Shown: positions 49,670 to 59,388 of the stretch, piece by piece
Position numbering within the stretch: the first letter of the stretch is position 1
How the letters are laid out: the number at the start of each line of letters is the position of its first letter
Assembly (NCBI GenBank): GCA_041737175.1
Contig: JBGSSF010000023.1
Coordinates: 227,135 to 291,134, forward strand
Direction: 5' to 3'
Length of the DNA stretch: 64,000 nucleotides
Origin: UBA5072 sp041737175
Lineage (GTDB): Bacteria > Bacteroidota > Bacteroidia > Bacteroidales > UBA10428
The notes under the pieces: generated by a model
What the model was told of the DNA's origin: nothing
Databases searched by the model: none
The model's input: the letters and a program-made list of their open reading frames with translations, nothing else
Made by a program: the position numbers and the translations under genes

Positions 49670-50329
49670 CTATTGCTTTTTCTCTGAAATGATAGGTGCT
49701 TTCCTGATGTATTCGGAGTTTTCAAGACAATCAACCATGAATTTGGCGACTGCTTTTCTGCTGACAAATGATGTGTGTTTATCACCTTTGGCTATGGCTA
49801 ATTCCTTTACTTCATCCTTGTCAGTCAATCCAACCGGGCGTACAATGGTCCAGTCGAGATCTGACTCCTTCAACACCTTTTCCTGACCGTCATGATCGGC
49901 ATACACATACTTCAGGCCCGTAAACCTTATCAGTCCTTTCATAAACAAAGGCATCCCTGCAAATGAATCTCCGGCTCCGGCTCCGGTTTGTACGATGATT
50001 CGCCGGATACCCATTTCATGCATCACCATCACAGTATTATGAATGCTGTCTGTCATCAACGTCGGGGAATTTATTGGTTTCGCCCAGAGGCTCTCCGATT
50101 TCCGGGGATTGTTCAATGAACTTAAAACGGCATCACATCCTGCGGCAGCCTTTCTCACATCGTTAATGCTGACAGGAGTACCCTGTATCAGCTGGAGGTT
50201 GTCTGGTATCTGTACGAATTTCGAAGGATCCCGGACCAGCGCCCTGATATGATATCCCTTTGACAGGGCATAATCCAAAACCCGTAAACCGGTTCTTCCG
50301 GTAGCACCCAATAATAATATAGTCTTCAT
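49670..50329 (-). CDS. NAD(P)-binding protein (NmrA/YwnB-like SDR)
   Basis: A 219-residue Rossmann-fold protein of the atypical short-chain dehydrogenase type. The nucleotide-binding motif is ILLGATGRTGLRVLDYAL, with the cofactor-binding DAVLSSLNNP later. The catalytic Tyr-Lys pair of true SDRs is not evident, so it may sense redox state or act as an oxidoreductase on an unknown substrate. A short repeat follows its stop. Confidence 0.88.
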   Translation of the reverse strand: MKTILLLGATGRTGLRVLDYALSKGYHIRALVRDPSKFVQIPDNLQLIQGTPVSINDVRKAAAGCDAVLSSLNNPRKSESLWAKPINSPTLMTDSIHNTVMVMHEMGIRRIIVQTGAGAGDSFAGMPLFMKGLIRFTGLKYVYADHDGQEKVLKESDLDWTIVRPVGLTDKDEVKELAIAKGDKHTSFVSRKAVAKFMVDCLENSEYIRKAPIISEKKQ

Positions 50330-50399
50330 TGTATTTTATATTCACATAGTAACAACAAAAATAATGAAAGGTTTTTGTCTCCCACGAATTAATGCTTTA

Positions 50400-50423
50400 G
50401 GACAGGTCAAGACCTGTCCCTAC
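50400..50423 (-). repeat. REP-like palindrome with GTAG head
   Basis: On the minus strand GTAG (50423-50420) is followed by a 9-bp stem GGACAGGTC with a two-base loop and GACCTGTCC. It lies between the NAD(P)-binding protein gene and the CAG-type hexamer repeat. Same head type as 44534-44559 but a different stem. Confidence 0.8.
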
Positions 50424-50448
50424 ACTGCCGCTGCCGCTGCTGCTGCTG
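50424..50448. repeat. Hexamer repeat after the serine hydrolase stop
   Basis: CTGCCG/CTGCTG units, the reverse strand of the CAGCGG/CAGTAG unit seen after ruvC and the helicase gene. It abuts the stop codon of the minus-strand serine hydrolase gene. Confidence 0.85.
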
Positions 50449-52020
50449 TTATCTCCCCATTTCTCCGGCAATCACCGGCTGCGCCTCGCCAAATGCCATA
50501 CTGGGTTGATATTCTACTGATATTTTATTCCTGTTAAACTTACAGATGATTTTTTCCGAGTGAGGACTTTCAATATAGCGTAATATTAATTCCAGCGTGT
50601 TGTCATCTTTCCAGCTGTAGCAGCCTGCGATTTTTTCAGGCGGAAGTCCAACATTGTGGGCTTTTGCCCCTTTTAACAGATTGGGACCTGTTCTGGTTGT
50701 TTCCCCTTCGATCCATTTGCCCGCACCGAAATTCATTTCGTAATCCTTTCCTCCCTCCTTCAGGGTTACACTGCATCTATCCACCGCAAAATTGATATTC
50801 AGGGACTCCATCCCGGTGTCATTGGGTTTTAGTATAAAGGTTTTTCCTGATATCTCTGATATTGCAGGAGAATCAGCACCTTTCGCAGGAAGAGGAAGAG
50901 CCAGAGTTTTCAGTTTTTCTTGCAGGCTCTCTGTCATGGCTGAATTTATTGCCGGATTGATATCGCGTATTGCAGGCAGCAAATATTTCCATACCAGATT
51001 TATCTCATCCTGCATATCGGGTGTTTCTGCCTGGATGGCAATCACAGCATCCTGATCAGGCATAACAATGATATACTGTCCAAAGGCACCGTCAGCCCTA
51101 AAGGCATTATAACGACAGCGCCAGAACTGATAACAATACCCTTGTGCCCATTCACTGCTGTCTTTTACCGATTGAGAGGCACCCGGCGCATTGTCAATTT
51201 TAAAACCGGTGGCTTCTTCAATCCAGGTCACAGGAAGGATCTGCTTCCCGTTCCACATTCCTTTCTGCAGGAACAGCTGTCCGAATTTGGCCATATCTTC
51301 TGTCTTCACCCTCAGGCCCCATCCTCCCGTATTGATACCCACCGGGTCGACTTCCCAATCCATTCCCTCAATGGCCAGGGGCTCAAACAACCTGGGCGTA
51401 AGGTAGTCAATCACCTTTTCCCCGGTAATTTTTTGCACAATGGCGGATAACATGTAAGTTGCCATGGAATTGTACAGGAATTTGGTACCCGGGTCATTGA
51501 CAATCGGAGTTGAAAGGAATACCTTTACCCAGTTGCTGTCACTTGTCACGATCCTTGAAGTGGGATCGGGATCCTGACCTGCTGACATCATAAGCAGGTC
51601 TTTAACCGTCAGATCTGCAAGGTACGGATCAATGGTATCAGGGAGATCTTCCGGAAAAAATGAAATGACCTTGTCATTTACAGTAAGAAGTTTCTCGCTA
51701 ACTGCAAAACCCACAGCCGTAGATGTAAAACTCTTACTGGTAGAATAGAGCGTATGTTTAAGATCAGGCCGGTAAGGATTCCACCAACCCTCAGCAATAA
51801 CTTTCCCGTGACGCAGGAACATAAAGCTATGGAATTCGTTCCGGCTTGCAGCTGCCGCTTCCAGAAAAGCAATTATACCCTCTGATGATACTCCTTCAGC
51901 TTCAGGGATACTGCGCGGAAGAGAGGTTGTTTGTTTAATTTCCGGTGCTTTTTTACAGGCACTGAACAGGAAAAGCAGCAGGAAAACTGCATATGGGATT
52001 TTTCTGAGTGCGATTTTCAT
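50449..52020 (-). CDS. Serine hydrolase of the beta-lactamase/class C type, lipoprotein
   Basis: A 523-residue envelope protein with a lipoprotein signal ending FLFSAC. The penicillin-binding-like fold is shown by the SxxK motif in YSTSKSFTST, the YxN-type FLYNSMATYML, and GLRVKTEDMAKFGQL. A C-terminal domain of about 150 residues follows. Family members cleave esters or peptides; the substrate is unknown. Isolated between two repeat-bounded neighbours. Confidence 0.88.
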   Translation of the reverse strand: MKIALRKIPYAVFLLLFLFSACKKAPEIKQTTSLPRSIPEAEGVSSEGIIAFLEAAAASRNEFHSFMFLRHGKVIAEGWWNPYRPDLKHTLYSTSKSFTSTAVGFAVSEKLLTVNDKVISFFPEDLPDTIDPYLADLTVKDLLMMSAGQDPDPTSRIVTSDSNWVKVFLSTPIVNDPGTKFLYNSMATYMLSAIVQKITGEKVIDYLTPRLFEPLAIEGMDWEVDPVGINTGGWGLRVKTEDMAKFGQLFLQKGMWNGKQILPVTWIEEATGFKIDNAPGASQSVKDSSEWAQGYCYQFWRCRYNAFRADGAFGQYIIVMPDQDAVIAIQAETPDMQDEINLVWKYLLPAIRDINPAINSAMTESLQEKLKTLALPLPAKGADSPAISEISGKTFILKPNDTGMESLNINFAVDRCSVTLKEGGKDYEMNFGAGKWIEGETTRTGPNLLKGAKAHNVGLPPEKIAGCYSWKDDNTLELILRYIESPHSEKIICKFNRNKISVEYQPSMAFGEAQPVIAGEMGR

Positions 52021-52088
52021 AATATCAGGATTGTTTTTTGTTTGTAAAGAAATTCTTCAATAAAAATAACAATTATATCTGCCCGAAC

Positions 52089-52120
52089 ACTGTTTACCGT
52101 TCACTTTTTACCGTTTACTG
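52089..52120. repeat. TTTACCG heptamer-type repeat after larA
   Basis: Imperfect units (GTTTACCG, TTTTTACCG, TTTACTG) 10 nt after the stop codon of the LarA-like gene. The same unit recurs at 61231-61332, about 9 kb away. Confidence 0.7.
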
Positions 52121-52129
52121 AGGCTGCTC

Positions 52130-53362
52130 CTACCTCACCAGCATACTCGCATTTCGTATCACCGCCATACTTCCTTTTTCAGCATCAATAATCCGTTGCA
52201 CATCCTCCTTTGTGACTTTGCCGACCCCCAAAGTTCTACATGTTGCCATATCGAGCGAGGTTAGCATGTGAATGCGGATGCGTTGTGTTTTTAACATCAT
52301 GGACAAAGCAGTGCCTCCATTCCCTTCGTATTTCTTCTCCAACATGTCGTATGCCTCCTCAAAGCCCCCCGCTTCAAGATATTTCATAAAATAATCCGAA
52401 GCGATTTTATCGATGCATTCCGACAGGATTACCAGCTGACCTCCATCCCTGACAAACGCTGCAGCATGATGAACCGACTTATGTGCCTGAATGAAATTAA
52501 TGTCTTTCGGATATCCTCCGCTTGAGGCGATCACCAGGTCGTAAAACTCCCCAGGGACATACCTGTAATAACTGTCATGTACCCTGCATGCAGCCACAAA
52601 ATCATCATAGGTGCCCCCGACGATCATCCGGCATACTTTCCCCGATGCATTCATAATGCCGTGAACAGAAATTCTGGGAGGAAGCCAGGCATCGATCTCT
52701 TTCAGATCTTCAGCAAGCGGATTCCCCTCAAGACTGCCAGGCTGACATCCGGCAGCGAGCGAACGGTTTGACCTGTCAAGGAAGAGTCCATGGTTTTGAT
52801 AAATGGCATCCCGTGATCCTAGTCCCGGAAAGAGTAGTTTTCTTCCCCCACCGTATCCGGCGAAATAATGGTGCGAAATGCTGCCAAAAGTGATCAACAA
52901 CGTGCTGCCGAGTAAATCACTCCTTGCCATAACTGGGGTACCTCGACTGGTGGTTCCGAGAAATTGAAAGGCAGCCTCATCCCTGCAGTCATGATGAACA
53001 AAACGAAATTCCTTGTAAATTTCGCCATAACTGCTCAGACTTTCCTCTTCTGTTTGTCGTGGATGCGTGCCATAGGCAATATAAAAACTAATATTTTCCT
53101 GGGCGGCGCCATGCCGGATTAATGCTTCGGTTAACCAGGGCAGGAACTCCGGATAACCACATAAACGGGTCTTATCTGACACCACAATTGCTACACGCTG
53201 GTATTTCGCAGCGTCTTCGGGCAGGAATCGAAATAGATCCCCGGTAAAAACTTCCTTACTGATATCGTATTCGGGTTCCCGGAATTCGGTCAGCACTGCC
53301 CCGGAGGGCAGGGTAAAGGGTATAAATTCATGCCCGTATTTCAAATCAATGTTTAGATGCAT
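52130..53362 (-). CDS. larA: Nickel-dependent lactate racemase family protein
   Basis: LarA-like racemase that in known members interconverts D- and L-lactate, or related 2-hydroxy acids, with a nickel-pincer nucleotide cofactor. The 410-residue product shows IAYGTHPRQTEEE and SHHYFAGYGGGRKLLFPGLG, containing the ligand histidines and the Lys that carries the cofactor. The cofactor genes larBCE are not in the window. The methyltransferase gene lies 10 nt upstream on the same strand; no functional link is known. Family members have other substrates, so the exact reaction is not fixed. Confidence 0.88.
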   Translation of the reverse strand: MHLNIDLKYGHEFIPFTLPSGAVLTEFREPEYDISKEVFTGDLFRFLPEDAAKYQRVAIVVSDKTRLCGYPEFLPWLTEALIRHGAAQENISFYIAYGTHPRQTEEESLSSYGEIYKEFRFVHHDCRDEAAFQFLGTTSRGTPVMARSDLLGSTLLITFGSISHHYFAGYGGGRKLLFPGLGSRDAIYQNHGLFLDRSNRSLAAGCQPGSLEGNPLAEDLKEIDAWLPPRISVHGIMNASGKVCRMIVGGTYDDFVAACRVHDSYYRYVPGEFYDLVIASSGGYPKDINFIQAHKSVHHAAAFVRDGGQLVILSECIDKIASDYFMKYLEAGGFEEAYDMLEKKYEGNGGTALSMMLKTQRIRIHMLTSLDMATCRTLGVGKVTKEDVQRIIDAEKGSMAVIRNASMLVR

Positions 53363-53372
53363 AAGGCTTTTG

Positions 53373-54203
53373 TTATCTTTTTATTGCATTGATCAGCGCA
53401 AAAGGAATGCTGAGTTTCATACCTCCCAGCAAACGGGACTGTTCATTTAGACGCAATTCCACCTGTTCAAATACCGATTCGATCTTATCCGCAGGCAGTA
53501 GCTTTTTCCATGAATCCATGAAGGCCAGCCTGATAAAGTAATGATTCAGCATAGCGCTTCCATTCGTGAATTTATAACAAAACTGATCATGCTCCAGATC
53601 CTTAAGAATAATATTATTCCTTCGCATCATGGATATGATCTCGTCAAGAGGTCTCCTCTTTTCATAGATATGCTGCCGCATCAGATCGATTTCCCGGTTC
53701 AAACGCATTTCAGCCAAAACAGCTTCCAATTCCGAATAGAATTCAACCATGCTTTTATCCAGGTTCAGGGTTTGGACAAATTGTCCGCCTGTTCTGATAA
53801 TCCTCGAACATTCGGAAAAAAACTTACCCATATCCCTTACATTGTTAATCCCGTTGTTGCTGACGATCAGATCAACCGAATGGTCTTCAAGTGGGATGGA
53901 TTCGGCGTGCCCTTCCATAATTTTGATATTGGAAATACCAAAATAGCTGATCTTCTTCTGAACCCTTCTGATAGCATCCTGCCAGGGATCAATGCCATGG
54001 ACAGTTGAACTTTCACCAAGTCGCTGGGCCAGTTCAATCAAAGGGAAACCTGCCCCGAATCCGATATCAAGGGCAGTGATGCCGGGTTTATATACAATTT
54101 TATCAAGCAGTTTTAAGCCGAAGGGAGCCGACCAGATGGGCCATTCATCATAAAAGTCAACCAGCGTGGTAGGATCAAAGCTCCCGTTAAGGTACTTTTT
54201 CAT
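53373..54203 (-). CDS. Class I SAM-dependent methyltransferase
   Basis: A 276-residue methyltransferase. The SAM-binding motif is ALDIGFGAGFPLIELA, followed by VHGIDPWQ and SIPLEDHSVDLIVSNNGINN, the Methyltransf_11 pattern. The C-terminal ~90 residues are helical and probably bind the substrate. The target molecule is unknown. It precedes the LarA-like gene. Confidence 0.93.
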   Translation of the reverse strand: MKKYLNGSFDPTTLVDFYDEWPIWSAPFGLKLLDKIVYKPGITALDIGFGAGFPLIELAQRLGESSTVHGIDPWQDAIRRVQKKISYFGISNIKIMEGHAESIPLEDHSVDLIVSNNGINNVRDMGKFFSECSRIIRTGGQFVQTLNLDKSMVEFYSELEAVLAEMRLNREIDLMRQHIYEKRRPLDEIISMMRRNNIILKDLEHDQFCYKFTNGSAMLNHYFIRLAFMDSWKKLLPADKIESVFEQVELRLNEQSRLLGGMKLSIPFALINAIKR

Positions 54204-54275
54204 GGAATAATGGCGGTTTTCTGCCTCTAAAAGTACAAATTAATTACTTAGGTTTTTTGGTAGGCCCGCCAGGCC

Positions 54276-55415
54276 TTATTCAATCAATGAATTGGTGATC
54301 ACGCATCGTGTGTCACTGTGCATGGATATTCCTGGATAGGAAGGATACCATGAACCGCCGGTGTTGTTCCGGATCATTGAATTGTCGATGCGAATATCTC
54401 CCGAATGGTCATTGGTCACAAAGAATATTGCCGAACCATGAGCGTTCACTTTATTATGCTCAATGAGTGTTCCCAGAATGGTCAGCGTCATGGTGTTGCC
54501 ATCGTTATAAATGGCTCCGCCGCTGCCTCCGCCGGGAGTTCCTGACTGTGCCGGATTGGCTCCGTTTCCTATTGCGCGGTTGTGTGAAAACAGGCAGTTA
54601 ATGATGGTCCATGATACCTCGATGCTGCTTATCCCGCCACCGTTTGAACCAAAATTGCCATATCCCTCGGCTCCTCCAAAGGTGCTGTTCACAATGTAAA
54701 CCGGCTGATTGTTGTGTTGACTGAAAACACGGACGGCTGCACCTCCCACATCAGGACCCAGGCTGTCACAGGTATTGTTGAAAAAGCGGCAGTTTACGAC
54801 TTTGAAGCGGCCTCCCCTGATCCAGATCGCACCTCCGCCGTCATATTCATCCTCGCTTCGCGAATTGCCGTCAGCAAAAGTCAGGTTCTGAACAGTAAGC
54901 CGCGGATGATCCTGGTCCTGGCAATGTGAAGTCGTCCAGTGCTGATCGGGGTCACATGTATTCATATAGAGTATCCGGGTCCTTCCACCCCCGCTGAGGG
55001 TGACCAGGCCATTCCCGTCAATCACGATATCGGGATTGGCATCATTGAAAACCTTGGCAGGTCTGTCAAGTGTTATGGTAACCGGATCGGGGCCGCAGTT
55101 GAAAACGATCTTCCCGCCCTGTGCCACTGCTTCAATAAAAGCATCACAATTGCAGCTTTCAGGCGTGCCGTCCCCGATAATATGATCCGGAACAGAAATA
55201 TCTTCCGGTCCGGCTTCCAGGGGAACCGGAGAATCACCGTCAGGATTTCCGGCGGGCGGTCCGTCTTCGGGATTGGCCAACGGATTTTGAAACTCGGAAT
55301 AGGGATTATCCTTATCAGCTTCACAGCCTGTACTTATTGTTGCAACTGCCATACCTGTGATTAAAATAACCCAGGTTACAGTCAGCATCCGGCATTTTAA
55401 AAGAAAAGGCCTCAT
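54276..55415 (-). CDS. Right-handed beta-helix lipoprotein
   Basis: A 379-residue envelope protein with a lipoprotein signal ending ATISTGC, a proline/aspartate-rich linker, and a beta-helix body resembling polymorphic surface proteins or pectate-lyase-like adhesins: GGGAIWIRGGRFKVVNCRFF, GGAAVRVFS, GNFGSNGGGISS and GGGSGGAIYNDGN. Twelve cysteines occur, unusual for a periplasmic helix. No catalytic residues identified; a binding or structural role is likely. The C-terminus ends abruptly in NSLIE within the last coil. Confidence 0.8.
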   Translation of the reverse strand: MRPFLLKCRMLTVTWVILITGMAVATISTGCEADKDNPYSEFQNPLANPEDGPPAGNPDGDSPVPLEAGPEDISVPDHIIGDGTPESCNCDAFIEAVAQGGKIVFNCGPDPVTITLDRPAKVFNDANPDIVIDGNGLVTLSGGGRTRILYMNTCDPDQHWTTSHCQDQDHPRLTVQNLTFADGNSRSEDEYDGGGAIWIRGGRFKVVNCRFFNNTCDSLGPDVGGAAVRVFSQHNNQPVYIVNSTFGGAEGYGNFGSNGGGISSIEVSWTIINCLFSHNRAIGNGANPAQSGTPGGGSGGAIYNDGNTMTLTILGTLIEHNKVNAHGSAIFFVTNDHSGDIRIDNSMIRNNTGGSWYPSYPGISMHSDTRCVITNSLIE

Positions 55416-55478
55416 TTCAGGTTTTGTAAGATTCTTCTTATTATAAACGACTAAACCGGATTAAAATTTTGTACATCT

Positions 55479-56177
55479 TCAGGATGGCTCCTTAGTATAA
55501 AAAGAACTGTAAGACTGAATCGCAGAATCAACTAGCGCCCTGGTTTGATTATCAGGTTTTTTGAAGAATTGCGTTTCCACCTTTACCTGGCTTTTTTCAT
55601 AGGACCTGCTCCACAAGCATGCCACCTGACCATTGACCACTATCACCGGACGAAAAATACCGTTGCTGGAAACAGCTTTGCCAGTGTTTTTCCCTGAAAG
55701 TGTCGCACTTCTGTCCCTGTAACTGATGATGAATTCATCGTAGGCAGGCAATAAAAATGCAGCTGGCTTATCAGGTATTGGTTTGGGCAAGGAAGCAGGA
55801 ATCCATAAGACAGCCTCCCCTGCTTTTTCAGAGACAAAATCAGATTTTATCATTTCCAACGCATGGCGGGCATCACCAACTGGCAGACCTGACCACCATA
55901 TGAAATCCTGCAATGTTGCCGGGCCATGACTTGAAAAGTACTTTCGGGCAAGCAGGGCCAGCGCTTCTGCTCTGACTAATTTTTCGGCCGGAGGTACCCT
56001 CTCATCCAACAAAGCATATGTTGAATCCCTGCCCTTTGTTACACCGCTGCAGATGAGCCCGTCGAGTTCGGCAAAAAGCAACAAATGGGAGGCCCGGTTA
56101 TTGCCCGTGGAGATGCCATGGGATTTAATCTTTAATACATCGTACCAACAAGCCGGACTGACTGGTAATGCCTTCAC
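55479..56177 (-). pseudogene. 5'-truncated winged-helix DNA-binding domain protein (HTH_42 type)
   Basis: The 232-residue product begins with a GTG and matches only the C-terminal two-thirds of the winged-helix (PF06224-type) family, from KIKSHGISTGNNRASHLLLF through LDGLICSG, YALLDERVPPAEKL and FSSHGPATLQDFIWWSGLP. Family members start with about 130-150 more residues that bear the first winged helix. The first 16 residues here do not match. The frame is open into the TGA stop of the upstream gene, so the N-terminus was lost by deletion or recombination. Confidence 0.6.
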
Positions 56178-56180
56178 AGA

Positions 56181-56669
56181 TCAAAAGGAACCGATTAGCC
56201 TTACATGCCTGATAACATCACCTGATTTGATGAAAGTACCGTTATTGCAGCCTGTTACATTGCAGAAAGTAATCGCTTCATTAAAATCCAGTTCAGGGGT
56301 CAGTCCGATTACCACCATATCGGCACCGGGTTTGCAATTGCAGTTGACAAGCTTTTTAAACATTTCACCGCAATGCGGACAAAAAAGCTCATCCTTCTCT
56401 CCTTCCTTTAATTCACCTGAAAGGATTATTTTATCGAAATCCCCTTCTATGGCAGAAATTACAAACTCCCCTTCCATGGCAGCTCTTTTGTATTTAATAC
56501 GCAAACCGGGAAAACCATTGATTTTATGTTTTGCATCAATAATACTGCAGCCGTTCGGACAATAGGCATGATCAATAATATAGCGGATCTTTTCCTCTAC
56601 CTTGCGCGAAGTGGCTTTTCTCTCGGCAAGTGGCATTAACAGGCGTCCATCTTTGCTGAATATATTCAT
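56181..56669 (-). CDS. Zinc-ribbon-containing hypothetical protein
   Basis: A 162-residue protein starting MNIFSKDGRLLMPLAERK; an in-frame start 14 codons upstream adds nothing recognisable. It contains cysteine pairs CPNGC, CPHCGEMFKKLVNCNC and CNVTGC, pointing to zinc sites. I do not know the family. Its TGA stop is directly followed, in the same frame, by the truncated winged-helix gene. Confidence 0.6.
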   Translation of the reverse strand: MNIFSKDGRLLMPLAERKATSRKVEEKIRYIIDHAYCPNGCSIIDAKHKINGFPGLRIKYKRAAMEGEFVISAIEGDFDKIILSGELKEGEKDELFCPHCGEMFKKLVNCNCKPGADMVVIGLTPELDFNEAITFCNVTGCNNGTFIKSGDVIRHVRLIGSF

Positions 56670-56819
56670 AGCTGTTTCTTTAATGGAATTACAAAATGAT
56701 CTCCATCCCAATTTAGTGGAATAAATTGCACCTTCTCACCTCATAAAGATTTTTAACACAAAAATACAGGCTGCACGTAAGGGTAATACGTAACAGACTT
56801 CAAGTAACTATACTTTTTA

Positions 56820-58286
56820 CTACTGTCCGATAATTTTAATCAGCTTGCCTGCCTGAACCCTGTCCGTAAGTTCCAGATTGTTAAGTAAAGCCAATTCAGC
56901 CCTTTTATCCTGTTTAACGCCGTAAAAAGTAAAAGCATCATTAAGTGTACCGGTACGCTGAACCTTTTTGACAAGGATCTTCTGAGGCTTCGCATTCAAT
57001 TTAGAAGCATCGGTCAGCCTGGAAAAGCTTCCCATGATGGATGCAAATGTGTTGCTGTAAGTGCCGTAATCAGCATCTGCGGTTATCCCATGAAAAACAT
57101 AAAACAGATTATCTGCCTGAATAAAATAGGAAAGCACCCGGTTGGTTTGTTTTGTGCCCGTCGACGGGTCCTCCAGGACTTGTTTGGAATGCACCACCCG
57201 GGCAGGTAAACTGTTGATGGTGGTCAGATTGCTGCTTTCCAGAGTAAGTTCCAGCTGCTTAATTGTGTTGCTTGCCGCTTCATCCAGTGTTTTTCCTGAA
57301 GCCAGTGTAAAAACAACCAGTGATTTATCATCCTGTGGGGCCATGTTAACCTGAGCGGGTGAATTTTCGAGATCCCAGCCGGCCGGAAACGCAAATTTGA
57401 ACTTAAGTTCAGGGTGATAGAAGGTATTGCCTTCCACATAACCTTGCCTTGGGTCCTCACCATATATGACACCATCAATCATTTTCAGATAACTGTCACT
57501 ATTTACCTTATAGGATGCTAATTTTAGGCTGTCCTGCCAGGCTGACGCAGCCTGGTTCACCGCATTATAACGATCACCCGGATCAGGATGCGTGGACAGG
57601 AAGGTCGGGACTCCTGATTGGCCGTCAGCCATGCTCATTTTATTCAGTACCTGAAAGAAATCAGCCATTTTGTGGGCATCGTATCCGATCAGTGAGGAGT
57701 ATGCAACTCCCAGATCATCCGCCTGTCGTTCATCATCACGGCTGAATTTCAGGAACAACAACTGCATCCCCTGCATGGCATATTCAGCATATTGGGCGTA
57801 TTTGGGAGCTGCGATCATTCCACCTATCAGCAACAGCTGACCAAGCTGCTGTTTACTTTGCTGGCTGATGGAGTGCCGGGCTGTAATATGACCCATTTCA
57901 TGTGCGAGCACACCCATCAGCTCGGCCTCGTTATTCAGCTGGGCGAGAATTCCACGGGTCAGGTAGATATATCCTCCCGGAACAGCAAAAGCGTTGACCA
58001 CAGGAGAATCCAGGATTTTTACATGATACTCGATATTGGGACGATGAGAGATTTTCCCCATTTCTGTGGCTTTTGTCTGAACGAAATTCAGGATATTGTC
58101 ACTTTTATACTCACCAAAGGTAGCAATAACCTGGGGATCATAAGAGAGTCCAAGCTGCACTTCCTGTTCTTCAGACATCAGCATGAACTGCTTTTTACCG
58201 GTCACCGGATTCACTGCACAGGAATCGATCAGCACAAGTGATAAAAAGAGTAATGCAAGCTTCCCGGGAAGGTTCAACTTTTTCAT
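56820..58286 (-). CDS. M48 family metalloprotease, lipoprotein
   Basis: A 488-residue zinc protease in the periplasm, BepA/YfgC-like, with a lipoprotein signal ending LVLIDSC. The zinc motif HEMGH appears in VLAHEMGHITARHS, and the third ligand region is DERQADDLGVAYSS. The family degrades or helps assemble outer-membrane proteins. The C-terminal part (about 250-450) is a beta-rich domain, and the very end (TLNDAFTFYGVKQDKRAELA LLNN region) looks LysM-like. A separate gene from the GldL-like operon upstream (121-nt gap). Confidence 0.93.
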   Translation of the reverse strand: MKKLNLPGKLALLFLSLVLIDSCAVNPVTGKKQFMLMSEEQEVQLGLSYDPQVIATFGEYKSDNILNFVQTKATEMGKISHRPNIEYHVKILDSPVVNAFAVPGGYIYLTRGILAQLNNEAELMGVLAHEMGHITARHSISQQSKQQLGQLLLIGGMIAAPKYAQYAEYAMQGMQLLFLKFSRDDERQADDLGVAYSSLIGYDAHKMADFFQVLNKMSMADGQSGVPTFLSTHPDPGDRYNAVNQAASAWQDSLKLASYKVNSDSYLKMIDGVIYGEDPRQGYVEGNTFYHPELKFKFAFPAGWDLENSPAQVNMAPQDDKSLVVFTLASGKTLDEAASNTIKQLELTLESSNLTTINSLPARVVHSKQVLEDPSTGTKQTNRVLSYFIQADNLFYVFHGITADADYGTYSNTFASIMGSFSRLTDASKLNAKPQKILVKKVQRTGTLNDAFTFYGVKQDKRAELALLNNLELTDRVQAGKLIKIIGQ

Positions 58287-58407
58287 TTTGATAGATTTAG
58301 AATGGATTAAAGCGTCAGATTCAATATTTTTCCTGACGTCTCTATCAAATATCGGGAAAAAAATATTCTCCCCAAGTCAAACCTAAAAGTTTTTTAGTAT
58401 CCGGAAA

Positions 58408-59370
58408 TCAACTTTCAACTGCTTGCTTTAGAAGATATATGTTTGCCTCCAGCGATTCGAGATAAATGAGCGCCCAACTGAGATAGGTGCTTTCAAACCT
58501 CAGTTGTCCCCAGTTTTTTTCCGGATTGTTTTCCGTATTTAACAACAGTATGCTGTTCGCATGTTCTGACATTTCTTCATCCCCGGTGGCATCCCGAAGC
58601 GCCTTTACAAAATTCCTTAACTGCAGTTCAAGTTCTGCAGCAGGCGAGTTTTCATCATCGTTGAGCAAAACTTTTGCTGCCAGCGTCCGGGAGTCCAGCA
58701 TACCCGTCGAGACGGCTTTCGCATGGACATTCTCTTCTTCCGAAGGAAGACTCATGGTGATCAAAGTCCTGCAATGTTCTATTGACTTAAGCGCCTGACC
58801 GGCTGCTGCTTCAATACTTAGATCAGTTAGCCCGGGAGCATTTTCAGATGTTACCATCCGATCGCCTTTTGCAAAATCTGTTATGGTTTTATAAGATTTG
58901 GCAAACACCATGCTCTGATCAATTCTCAATCTGGAAACATTCAGTGCGAGCAGTGAGGAAAAGACAGCCAGGTACACCAAAAGATAAAGCACAAACACGG
59001 TATTGTAAATGCTGTAGTTTTTAATCTTCGAGGTGACATACAGGTAAACCGGCAGGAACACAACAAACGGAAAAGGAAGTGCCAGCATGAGTAGTATGCC
59101 GGCTCCGGGCCAGTGCATGATCTTAAATAACATGCCTCCAAGGACAACCACAGCAGTGATCCAGGTGATGATATACAGCAACAAGCTTTCCCGGCTACCT
59201 TCTTTCCGGTAATTGTTATACAGTGCCAGTGGCAGAAAGACGAACAGGAGTATGAAGATCCCCGTGAAAATCAGAACACTGGCTCCTGCCAGGTGGTTAA
59301 TCTTCAGGAACACACCTGCGAAAATCAGCAACAGGGTAACAAGTCCCAGGATATATATTTTTTGTTTCAT
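58408..59370 (-). CDS. Membrane protein with two tandem GldL-like units
   Basis: A 320-residue protein. Two membrane units, each about 60 residues, contain KINHLAGA (23-30) and KIMHWPGA (83-90): the Lys residues are exactly 60 apart, and each unit ends with a (V)FLPxxLY motif (VFLPLALYNN and VFLPVYLYVT). KIMHWPGA is the signature of the first membrane helix of GldL, the gliding/type IX secretion motor protein. A fifth helix (about 122-145) then leads to an extracytoplasmic helical domain (about 146-320). TM2 lacks the Glu known for GldL. The gene lies 18 nt after its homologue. Confidence 0.82.
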   Translation of the reverse strand: MKQKIYILGLVTLLLIFAGVFLKINHLAGASVLIFTGIFILLFVFLPLALYNNYRKEGSRESLLLYIITWITAVVVLGGMLFKIMHWPGAGILLMLALPFPFVVFLPVYLYVTSKIKNYSIYNTVFVLYLLVYLAVFSSLLALNVSRLRIDQSMVFAKSYKTITDFAKGDRMVTSENAPGLTDLSIEAAAGQALKSIEHCRTLITMSLPSEEENVHAKAVSTGMLDSRTLAAKVLLNDDENSPAAELELQLRNFVKALRDATGDEEMSEHANSILLLNTENNPEKNWGQLRFESTYLSWALIYLESLEANIYLLKQAVES

Positions 59371-59388
59371 TGTTTTTGATTTAGGGGG

